8,700 nt of DNA, from contig CANGQU010000019.1 in NCBI GenBank assembly GCA_947456345.1, positions 1 to 8,700 of the forward strand. Direction: 5' to 3'. How positions within the stretch are numbered: position 1 is the first letter of the stretch; each line of letters starts with the position of its first letter. Of this stretch, positions 1 through 6,251 are shown in pieces. Made by a program: the position numbers and the translations under genes. Source of the stretch: Alphaproteobacteria bacterium. GTDB taxonomy: Bacteria; Pseudomonadota; Alphaproteobacteria; SHNJ01. The notes under the pieces were generated by a model, which saw only the letters and a program-made list of their open reading frames with translations, had not been told where the DNA came from and did no database searches.

Positions 1-1
1 C

Positions 2-1981
2 ATGAAAAACTCCCTCCCGCTCCTAGCACTCTTGGCCCTGTGCGCCGCCCCTGTTCAAGCCAATGATTCGGTGACGACGTTAAATACCGTCACCGTCACC
101 GCCAGCAAAACCGCGCGCAATGCGTTTTCGGTCCCTGCCGCGATCAGCGTGATAGGCGCGGATGACATCGCCCAGGGGCAAACCACCCGCATGGACGATA
201 TTTTGCGGCAAATCCCCAATTTCGATTCCGCCGGTGGCCCCCGCCGCGCATCGCAGGAACCCAGTTTGCGCGGTCTGTCGGACCGCCGCATTGTGATCAA
301 GGTCGATGGCATGCGCCGCAATTTCCGCGCCCAATATGGCGGCCGGTATTTCATTGATCCGTCGCTGTTGAATCAGGTCGAGGTCACGCGTGGCGCGAAT
401 TCGGTTTTGGACGGCAGCGGTGCCATTGGCGGCACGATTCAAATGTTCACCAAATCGGCGCGCGATGTATTACTGCCCGGGCAAAAAACGGGGTATAGCA
501 TTACCTCCGGCCTGGCCACCGGGTCGCAGGATTTTAACACCACCGCCAGTTATTATGGCATCAATGGCGGGTTGGATTACATCGGCGCATTCACCTATCG
601 CAATTCGGAAAATGTGACAGCGGGCGGTGATAGCGAAATCCGCGATTCCGAATCGATGCTGAAAAATTATTTCGCCAAAGGCAGCTATGATTTCGGCAAT
701 GGCGGGGTATTAACCTTGACCGCGCAAAATTACGACGATCAAAGCCGCCTGCCCGCCAGCCCGTTTCAGCCGACCAGCGCCATCAACGCCGCCACGCGGC
801 GGGAATCGGAGCAAACGGATTTATCCCTGCGCTACAACTATAACGACCCGACCAACACTTGGTTGAATCTGCAATCGGTTTTGTATCATTCCGACACCCA
901 GGTTGATACTTTGCGTTACACCGATCGACGGTTTGATGAAACCGATCACAAAACGACCGGTTTCGATATTTTCAACGCCGCCGATTTTGACCTTGCCGGG
1001 GTTGGCAACACCCTAACCCTGGGTTTTGAAACCTATCACGATGAGCAAGACGGCACGCGTAATGGCGGTTTCCGGCCATTGTTGGGTGCTGCCGAATCCT
1101 GGACGTATGGCGTATACGCGCAAAATGAAATCGCGCTGACCGATGCATTAACGATTGTGCCGGGCATTCGCTATGACCGCTATGATATCAATCCCGACAA
1201 TGCGGGCCTGCGCGATCAAACCAATAGCGAGTGGTCGCCCAAAATCGCTGCCAATTATATTTTTGATGCCAATTGGTCTGGCTATGCCAGCCTGGCCAAA
1301 GCGTATCGCAGCCCAACGATCACCGAATTATACGCCACCGGCACGCTGTTTCCCGGCAATAATCTGATTTCCAATCCCAATCTGCAACCCGAAACCGCGA
1401 TCAACAAGGAATTGGGATTACGGTATCAGGAAAAAAACTTTCTGGCGAAAAACGATACATTACGTGCGCGTTTGTCGGTATTCCAAAACGATGTCGATGA
1501 TTATATCGAACAAGTGATCAGCCCAACCACCACCCAATTCCGCAACGCCACCAAGGCGCAGCTGCGCGGCATCGAATTCGAAGGCAGTTATGAAAATGCC
1601 GATTGGATTTTGGCCGCATCGGCCGGGTTCACGCGCGGCGAGAATGAAACACTGAACCAGCCACTATCGGATGTACCACCGGCGCAGGCGACATTGTCCG
1701 CTATCCGCAAGGTCGATGCGTGGGATATGAATTTCGGGTATTCCACCAACATGGCCGCAGCCCAAGACCGGATTCCATCCGGCCAGCCGCTGATCACCAA
1801 AACCGGCGGGTGGATGGTGCATAATCTGTTTATGACCTGGCAGCCTGATGATCCCAACATGAACAATATGCGCGTTGATTTCGGCGTGGATAATGTGTTC
1901 GACAATTATTATCGCCGCCAATTATCGTTCATCCCCGAAGAAGGCCGGACGATCAAAATGCAAGTGGGCTGGAAGTTTTAA
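2..1981 (+). CDS. TonB-dependent outer-membrane receptor, hemoglobin/heme (HemR/HmuR)-like
   Basis: This is a 22-strand beta-barrel importer that takes up a large iron-bearing ligand using TonB-ExbBD energy. Residues 1-20 form a signal peptide with cleavage expected after VQA. A TonB-box-like stretch (LNTVTVTA) lies at 27-34. The plug covers about 40-155, with LRGLSDRR (89-96), VDGMRR (101-106), VEVTRG (126-131) and GSGAIGG (138-144). Barrel motifs are YRSP (435-438), NPNL followed by QPE (458-464) and a late NVFDNYY (631-637). The chain ends GWKF with the usual C-terminal aromatic. The plug pattern and the YRSP/NPNL pair match the hemoglobin/transferrin/lactoferrin receptor group. However, there is no His between YRSP and NPNL and none in the plug, so heme as ligand is an inference. 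The ATG is at the window edge, so no RBS or Fur site can be judged; the complete signal peptide supports this start. The gene is convergent with cysQ. Confidence 0.9.
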   Translation: MKNSLPLLALLALCAAPVQANDSVTTLNTVTVTASKTARNAFSVPAAISVIGADDIAQGQTTRMDDILRQIPNFDSAGGPRRASQEPSLRGLSDRRIVIKVDGMRRNFRAQYGGRYFIDPSLLNQVEVTRGANSVLDGSGAIGGTIQMFTKSARDVLLPGQKTGYSITSGLATGSQDFNTTASYYGINGGLDYIGAFTYRNSENVTAGGDSEIRDSESMLKNYFAKGSYDFGNGGVLTLTAQNYDDQSRLPASPFQPTSAINAATRRESEQTDLSLRYNYNDPTNTWLNLQSVLYHSDTQVDTLRYTDRRFDETDHKTTGFDIFNAADFDLAGVGNTLTLGFETYHDEQDGTRNGGFRPLLGAAESWTYGVYAQNEIALTDALTIVPGIRYDRYDINPDNAGLRDQTNSEWSPKIAANYIFDANWSGYASLAKAYRSPTITELYATGTLFPGNNLISNPNLQPETAINKELGLRYQEKNFLAKNDTLRARLSVFQNDVDDYIEQVISPTTTQFRNATKAQLRGIEFEGSYENADWILAASAGFTRGENETLNQPLSDVPPAQATLSAIRKVDAWDMNFGYSTNMAAAQDRIPSGQPLITKTGGWMVHNLFMTWQPDDPNMNNMRVDFGVDNVFDNYYRRQLSFIPEEGRTIKMQVGWKF

Positions 1982-2760
1982 GACTGATTTGTAAGCAAAC
2001 TGGGATACGCTGCCAAGGTGTGGGGATTGACGAATTTTTTCTCCAGCTTGCCATAGCGCAAAGGTGCTTGGTCATTGCCATACACCTCGATCCCGAGCGT
2101 GCGCAAAATCGCATGCGTTGCGGCCGTATCCCATTCGCAAGATCCCGAAAAGCTGGGGCATAAATCCGCCTCGCCCCGCGCCAACGCCAAAAACGGCCAC
2201 GGATTATCGGTATAGGTCACGGGCGATGTGGCATGGGCCGCTAAAAAATCGCCGATAGTGGGCTTATGCTTGTTGCGATTTTCTACGATAATGCGCGGCG
2301 GGTTGATCGCGCTGGGCTTTAGCACTTTGGGCAAATACTTGGCCTGGATATGCCATGCTCCATCACCCAACAGCCCGGCATAGGTTTCATCCGCCATCGG
2401 CATATGGGCCACGCCCAAAACCGGCATCCCCTCCCGCACCAGGCCGATTAGTACACAAAAACTATCGGCGCGGCCTTCGGTGAAATGGCGGGTGCCGTCC
2501 AGGGGATCGACACACCAAAACTCACCTTCTTCGATATTGGGGATCACCCCGGCTTCGACCGATTCTTCGCCAACGAATGGAATATAAGGCGCCAGTTGGG
2601 ATAAGCCGATACGAATCAGATTTTCGGCCGCACGGTCGGTTTTGGTGACAACCGAGCCGTCGGATTTTTGCTCGGCCACGATCGGTTCGGCGAAATCGCG
2701 GCGAATCAAAGCCCCGGCGGCCTGCGCAATCGTAACAACTTGGCGCAAAAAGTTTTGCAT
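1978..2760 (-). CDS. cysQ: CysQ-type 3'(2'),5'-bisphosphate nucleotidase (inositol monophosphatase superfamily)
   Basis: A Mg2+-dependent phosphatase expected to turn 3'-phosphoadenosine 5'-phosphate, a by-product of sulfate assimilation, into AMP. In the 260-residue form from ATG 2760, the metal-binding motifs are T-D at 41-42, GEES at 64-67, DPLDGT at 85-90 and W-D at 210-211. The C-terminal PLRYGK…NPH (233-247) is the CysQ-like signature and argues against a plain inositol-1-phosphatase or HisN. The frame is open upstream to a GTG at 2850, which would add 30 residues. I prefer the internal ATG because MQNFLRQVVTIAQAAG fits the usual N-terminal helix and the length is normal for the family. 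The SD is poor: a GGGGG run sits only 1 nt before the ATG, so the start is not certain. Divergent from glmU; its stop codon overlaps that of the receptor gene. Confidence 0.85.
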   Translation of the reverse strand: MQNFLRQVVTIAQAAGALIRRDFAEPIVAEQKSDGSVVTKTDRAAENLIRIGLSQLAPYIPFVGEESVEAGVIPNIEEGEFWCVDPLDGTRHFTEGRADSFCVLIGLVREGMPVLGVAHMPMADETYAGLLGDGAWHIQAKYLPKVLKPSAINPPRIIVENRNKHKPTIGDFLAAHATSPVTYTDNPWPFLALARGEADLCPSFSGSCEWDTAATHAILRTLGIEVYGNDQAPLRYGKLEKKFVNPHTLAAYPSLLTNQS

Positions 2761-2779
2761 ACCCCCAAGCGATAGCACA

Positions 2780-2792
2780 GTTTGGCCCAAAC
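2780..2792. promoter_or_regulatory. Perfect dyad GTTTGG-C-CCAAAC upstream of cysQ
   Basis: A 6+1+6 perfect inverted repeat lies 20 bp upstream of the preferred cysQ ATG in the divergent cysQ/glmU region. A second inverted repeat, GAAAAT/ATTTTC, lies at 2801-2818. The symmetry fits an operator or small mRNA hairpin in the cysQ leader, but no regulator is identified. Confidence 0.3.
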
Positions 2793-2834
2793 GGCAGCTG
2801 GAAAATGCCGCAATTTTCTGTAATAAAAGGTGAC

Positions 2835-2863
2835 TTGGCCACAGGGCCACAATTTCCTATATC
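2835..2863 (+). promoter_or_regulatory. Candidate sigma70-like promoter for glmU-glmS
   Basis: TTGGCC (2835-2840) and TATATC (2858-2863) are separated by 17 bp, each matching consensus at 4 of 6 positions. Transcription would begin near 2870, giving a leader of only about 12 nt, in keeping with no SD before the glmU ATG. Two direct copies of GGCCACA (2837-2843 and 2845-2851) overlap the -35 and spacer. Weak matches, so low confidence. Confidence 0.3.
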
Positions 2864-2881
2864 TGGTGCAGATTTCATATC

Positions 2882-4222
2882 ATGACCTTATCCATTCTTA
2901 TCCTCGCCGCCGGTAAAAGCAAGCGCATGCAGTCCGCCACGCCCAAGGTGCTGCATGCCATCGCCGGCAAAAAAATGATTCATTACGCCATAGATGCGGC
3001 GAAGTCTTTGCAGCCAACGCAAATCGCTGCCGTCATCGGCACAGATATGGCGGAACTGACCAGCGCCATCGCCCCGATCCCCGCTGTCATTCAAAACCCG
3101 CCGCGCGGCACCGGCCATGCGGTGCAATGCGCCACCGATTTTTTATCGGGCGCCAATGGCACGGTATTGGTGATTTACGGCGACACACCGTTTTTGCAAA
3201 CTGCTACGTTGCAAAAACTGGTGGCTAAAATTGCCTCCGGTTTTGCCGTGGGCGTGATCGGCTTCTATCCCGAACAACCTGGTAGCTATGGGCGGCTGGT
3301 GACTACGCCCGATGGCAAATTGCAAGCGATTGTCGAGGCGCGCGATTGCACGGCAGAACAAAAATTTATTTCTTATTGCAATGCGGGCATTATGGCGTTC
3401 GACGCCAAACGTGTCCTGCCGCTCTTGGCGCAATTACAGCCACACAACGCGCAAAGCGAATTATATTTAACCGATCTGGTTAGCCTCGCAGTCGCAGCCG
3501 GCATGAATTGCACCACAATCGAGGCCGAGGCAGCCGAAGTCATCGGTATCAACAGCCGCGAAGAATTGGCCAAGGCCGAGGCTGTGGCGCAAACCGCGCT
3601 GCGCCGGAAAATGATGGATGCGGGCGTCACGCTGCTGGATCCCCACAGCGTTTATTTATCGCACGATACCAAAATCGGCGCGGATAGCACGATCGAACCC
3701 CATGTATTTTTTGGCCCCGGTGTTACCGTGGGTGCGGGCAGCGTGATTAAGGCGTTTTCGCATCTGGATGGGGTAACGATTGGCGATCATTGCCGCATCG
3801 GCCCCTTTGCTCGCCTGCGCCCGGGCAGTGATTTGGCCGATCATGTGCATATTGGCAATTTCGTTGAATTGAAAAACGCGCGGTTAGAATCTGGGGTCAA
3901 GGCCGGGCATTTATCATATTTGGGCGATGTCACCATTGGCAGCGACACCAATATCGGCGCGGGCACGATTACCTGCAATTACGACGGATTCAACAAGCAC
4001 CAGACGACTATCGGCGCGGGCGTATTTATTGGTTCAAACACGGCGCTGGTAGCGCCAGTCGCATTGGGTGATGGGGCGATGATCGGCGCGGGCAGCGTGA
4101 TTACCGCCGATGTCCCTGCCGATGCGTTGGGCATCTCCCGCTCTGCCCAAGAAAACAAACCCGGCTGGGCGATGCGGTTTCGAGAATTTTTTAGCAAGAG
4201 GAATAGGAAAATTGTTGGCTAG
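2882..4222 (+). CDS. glmU: Bifunctional UDP-N-acetylglucosamine pyrophosphorylase / glucosamine-1-phosphate N-acetyltransferase
   Basis: A cytosolic enzyme that acetylates glucosamine-1-phosphate with acetyl-CoA and then couples the product to UTP, giving UDP-GlcNAc for peptidoglycan and lipid A. The N-terminal uridylyltransferase domain (about 1-225) shows LAAGKSKRM (8-16), PKVLH (21-25), RGTGHAVQ (75-82), YGDTP (99-103) with the metal-binding Asp 101, CNAG (166-169), YLTD (195-198) and GINSR (222-226) with the second metal ligand Asn 224. The left-handed beta-helix acetyltransferase domain (about 247-430) shows RLRPG (311-315), catalytic-type His 343 in AGHLSYLGD, and NIGAGTITCNYDG (357-369). 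At 446 residues it is near full family length. The P-loop-like motif reads GKSKRM instead of the common GxGTRM; Arg 15 is kept. The start is the only sensible ATG, but no SD is visible. First gene of an operon with glmS. Confidence 0.97.
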   Translation: MTLSILILAAGKSKRMQSATPKVLHAIAGKKMIHYAIDAAKSLQPTQIAAVIGTDMAELTSAIAPIPAVIQNPPRGTGHAVQCATDFLSGANGTVLVIYGDTPFLQTATLQKLVAKIASGFAVGVIGFYPEQPGSYGRLVTTPDGKLQAIVEARDCTAEQKFISYCNAGIMAFDAKRVLPLLAQLQPHNAQSELYLTDLVSLAVAAGMNCTTIEAEAAEVIGINSREELAKAEAVAQTALRRKMMDAGVTLLDPHSVYLSHDTKIGADSTIEPHVFFGPGVTVGAGSVIKAFSHLDGVTIGDHCRIGPFARLRPGSDLADHVHIGNFVELKNARLESGVKAGHLSYLGDVTIGSDTNIGAGTITCNYDGFNKHQTTIGAGVFIGSNTALVAPVALGDGAMIGAGSVITADVPADALGISRSAQENKPGWAMRFREFFSKRNRKIVG

Positions 4223-4224
4223 GC

Positions 4225-4259
4225 CCCTATCGCCTATCGCCTAACGCCTATCGACTATT
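4225..4259 (+). repeat. Five-unit 7-bp tandem repeat (GCCTATC) filling the glmU-glmS gap
   Basis: The units are CCCTATC, GCCTATC, GCCTAAC, GCCTATC and GACTATT. They begin 2 nt after the glmU stop, and the fifth unit abuts the glmS ATG. Two units match the consensus exactly and the others differ by one or two bases. The repeat leaves no room for a Shine-Dalgarno sequence. A 7-bp unit is not a multiple of three, and a change in copy number would only alter the distance between stop and start codons. Confidence 0.85.
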
Positions 4260-6083
4260 ATGTGCGGCATCATTGGCATTATCGGCACAAGCGCGGTCGC
4301 AGACGATTTGTTGGAATCGCTGCGGCGGTTGGAATATCGCGGCTATGATTCGGCGGGTATAGCCGCCATCCAAGACAACGGCGCAATCGACCGCCGCCGG
4401 GCAATGGGCAAGCTGCAAAACCTGGTCAAGTTGAATGCCGAAAATCCCCTGCCCGGCCAAATTGGCATCGGCCACACGCGCTGGGCTACGCACGGCGCGC
4501 CCACGGCCAATAACGCGCATCCGCACGCGACCGATCGGGTTGCGGTCGTGCATAACGGCATTATCGAAAATTTTTCCGAATTGCGCGCCGAGCTGGAAAA
4601 ACTTGGTCAAAAATTTACCTCGGACACCGATACCGAGGTAGTGGTGCAATTGCTGGATTACCATCTGGCGGCGGGATTGTCGCCCAAGCAGGCGGTTGAA
4701 AAAACCCTGCCCCGCCTGCATGGCGCGTTTGCCTTGGCGATGATTTTCGCGCGGCAAAAAATGCTGATCGGCGCGCGCAAAGGCAGCCCCTTGGTCATTG
4801 GCTATGGCCGGGATGCTATGTATCTGGGATCGGATGCATTGGCCGTAGCGCCCTTGACCGACCGTGTCGCATATTTAGAAGAAGGCGATTGGGCCATCCT
4901 AAGCCAAGCACAGGCCGAAATTTTTGATAGCGCCAACAACAAGGTCGAGCGGAAAATAACCCAATCCGCAACCACCGGCGGCATGATCGGCAAAGGCAAT
5001 CACCGCCATTTCATGCACAAGGAAATTTACGAACAGCCCGCCGTGTTGGGCGATACGCTGCATGCCCATTGGCAGCCCCAGGCGAAACGTCTATCCCTAC
5101 CCGAATTGCCGATTGCCTGGGCGGATATCAGCAAAATCCACATCATCGCCTGCGGCACATCGTTTCATGCCGGTATGGTCGCCAAATACTGGCTGGAGGG
5201 GATCGCGCGCATCCCCGTCGAAATCGACATTGCCTCGGAATTCCGCTACCGGGATCCGGTGATGCTCCCAAATTCGTTGGGCATTTTCATTTCACAATCT
5301 GGCGAGACTGCGGATACTTTGGCGGCAATGCGGCATTGGCGCGCGGGCAAACTGCCCGCCTTGGCTATTGTCAATGTGCCGACCAGTTCCATTGCCCGCG
5401 AGGCGGATGTGTTTTTACAAACCCTGGCCGGGCCGGAAATCGGCGTCGCCTCGACCAAGGCGTTTACAACGCAATTGATGCTGTTGGCTGCAATCGCCAT
5501 CGCGGCGGCAACGGGCCGGGGCCGCTTGGACGCCGCCCAAAGCCTCGCGCTAATCCAAGCCTTGTTACAGATTCCAGAATTGGCGACGCAGATTTTGGAA
5601 TTGGACGAGGTGATTTTGGATTTGTCGCGCGACATTACGGCGGCGCGGGACGTATTGTATTTGGGGCGCGGCCCGTCATTCCCCATCGCGCTCGAGGGGG
5701 CGTTAAAATTAAAAGAAATTTCCTATATCCATGCCGAGGGGTATGCGGCGGGTGAAATGAAGCACGGCCCCATCGCGCTGATCGACGAACAAATGCCCGT
5801 AGTCGCCATCGCGCCATATGATAAATATTTTGAAAAAACCGTATCAAATTTGCACGAAGTTTTAGCGCGCGGCGGCAAGCTGATTGTCATCACCGATAGC
5901 AAGGGCGCGGACAAGCTGAACATGCCGGATGCCGCCGTGTTGACCTTGCCGGCGATGCCGGAATTGGCGATGCCGATTTTATACACTCTGCCGATTCAAT
6001 TGCTGGCCTATCATGCTGCCTGCCTCAAAGGCACGGATGTCGATCAACCGCGCAATCTGGCCAAGAGTGTGACGGTGGAGTGA
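4260..6083 (+). CDS. glmS: Glutamine--fructose-6-phosphate aminotransferase (isomerizing)
   Basis: A cytosolic enzyme that makes glucosamine-6-phosphate from fructose-6-phosphate and glutamine, the committed step toward UDP-GlcNAc. The N-terminal glutaminase domain (about 1-240) starts MCGIIG with the nucleophile Cys 2, and has RGYDSAG (27-33), HTRWATHG (72-79), HNGIIENF (98-105) and SDTDTE (121-126). Two SIS sugar-binding domains follow: CGTSFHAG (298-305), SQSGETADT (345-353) and STK (398-400) in the first; GRGPSFPIALEGALKLKE (469-486) and the AEGYAAGEMKHGP region (492-504) with His 502 in the second. The tail NLAKSVTVE is the usual end. At 607 residues it is full length. Starting at ATG 4260 is required because Cys must follow Met. 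No SD is seen, so translation probably depends on coupling to glmU, 37 nt upstream. There is no room for a glmS ribozyme. Confidence 0.98.
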   Translation: MCGIIGIIGTSAVADDLLESLRRLEYRGYDSAGIAAIQDNGAIDRRRAMGKLQNLVKLNAENPLPGQIGIGHTRWATHGAPTANNAHPHATDRVAVVHNGIIENFSELRAELEKLGQKFTSDTDTEVVVQLLDYHLAAGLSPKQAVEKTLPRLHGAFALAMIFARQKMLIGARKGSPLVIGYGRDAMYLGSDALAVAPLTDRVAYLEEGDWAILSQAQAEIFDSANNKVERKITQSATTGGMIGKGNHRHFMHKEIYEQPAVLGDTLHAHWQPQAKRLSLPELPIAWADISKIHIIACGTSFHAGMVAKYWLEGIARIPVEIDIASEFRYRDPVMLPNSLGIFISQSGETADTLAAMRHWRAGKLPALAIVNVPTSSIAREADVFLQTLAGPEIGVASTKAFTTQLMLLAAIAIAAATGRGRLDAAQSLALIQALLQIPELATQILELDEVILDLSRDITAARDVLYLGRGPSFPIALEGALKLKEISYIHAEGYAAGEMKHGPIALIDEQMPVVAIAPYDKYFEKTVSNLHEVLARGGKLIVITDSKGADKLNMPDAAVLTLPAMPELAMPILYTLPIQLLAYHAACLKGTDVDQPRNLAKSVTVE

Positions 6084-6090
6084 GAAGAAG

Positions 6091-6118
6091 GTACGAAGTA
6101 CAAAGTACCAAGTACTGA
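6091..6118 (+). repeat. Four-unit GTACCAA-type heptamer array, left arm of a repeat island
   Basis: The units are GTACGAA, GTACAAA, GTACCAA and GTACTGA, in exact 7-bp register. They begin 8 nt after the glmS stop. The right arm at 6224-6251 carries the same heptamer in the opposite orientation, so the two arms can pair in several 7-bp registers and close a hairpin around the REP-like pair. Confidence 0.85.
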
Positions 6119-6134
6119 ATGCTAAGTTGTATGG

Positions 6135-6163
6135 TGTCATTCCCGGCTTGACCGGGGATCCAG
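6135..6163 (+). repeat. REP-like palindrome, unit 1
   Basis: TGTCAT edge, then an imperfect hairpin at 6139-6159 (ATTCCCGG, loop CTTGA, CCGGGGAT; eight pairs including one G-T), ending ATCCAG. The form matches the dispersed extragenic palindromes with TGTCAT…CCCGG…CCGGG…ATCCA layout often seen in alphaproteobacterial genomes. It pairs with unit 2 in opposite orientation. Confidence 0.75.
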
Positions 6164-6187
6164 CGGCTGACGCCACGTTGTTTTGCT

Positions 6188-6216
6188 CTGGATGCCCGTT
6201 TGCACGGGCATGACAC
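6188..6216 (-). repeat. REP-like palindrome, unit 2 (inverted)
   Basis: Begins CTGGAT, has a perfect 8-bp hairpin at 6192-6211 (ATGCCCGT, loop TTGC, ACGGGCAT), and ends ATGACAC. The outer 7-mer is the exact reverse complement of GTGTCAT at 6134-6140, and CTGGAT is that of ATCCAG at 6158-6163. The two units therefore form a head-to-head pair that can fold as two small hairpins or one large one. Confidence 0.75.
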
Positions 6217-6223
6217 AATACTA

Positions 6224-6251
6224 TTTGTACTTGGAACTTGGTACTTGGCAC
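6224..6251 (-). repeat. Four-unit heptamer array, right arm of the repeat island
   Basis: Read on the + strand the units are TTTGTAC, TTGGAAC, TTGGTAC and TTGGCAC, which are GTACCAA-type heptamers on the - strand. The last base of the array is also the last base of the stop codon (TAG) of the asparaginase-like gene, so the repeat runs right up to that coding region. Confidence 0.85.

Larger units (their letters stand above)
6091..6251. terminator. Possible bidirectional terminator / large inverted-repeat island between convergent genes
   Basis: The whole 161-bp island is nested inverted repeats: heptamer arms outside, REP-like hairpins inside. It lies between the convergent glmS and asparaginase-like genes. 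Strong GC hairpins could stop or protect transcripts from both sides. Neither hairpin is followed by a T-tract, so it is not a textbook intrinsic terminator; the role is inferred from position. Confidence 0.4.

Noticed and set aside
2761..2850. 30-residue N-terminal extension of CysQ from a GTG at 2850
   Set aside because: The added residues do not resemble the family, which begins with the helix at the internal ATG. It would also use up most of the divergent promoter region. The weak SD at 2760 keeps a small doubt.
4223..4259. glmS ribozyme upstream of glmS
   Set aside because: The gap is 37 nt and consists of heptamers; the ribozyme needs well over 100 nt and is mainly found in Firmicutes.
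5069..5755. 228-codon open frame on the + strand inside glmS
   Set aside because: It lies wholly within glmS in another frame, its translation is Gly/Arg/Cys-rich with no recognisable domain, and glmS is unmistakable. It is a by-product of GC-rich third positions.
6091..6251. CRISPR array
   Set aside because: The units are 7 bp and directly tandem without spacers, and the longer palindromes occur only as one inverted pair.
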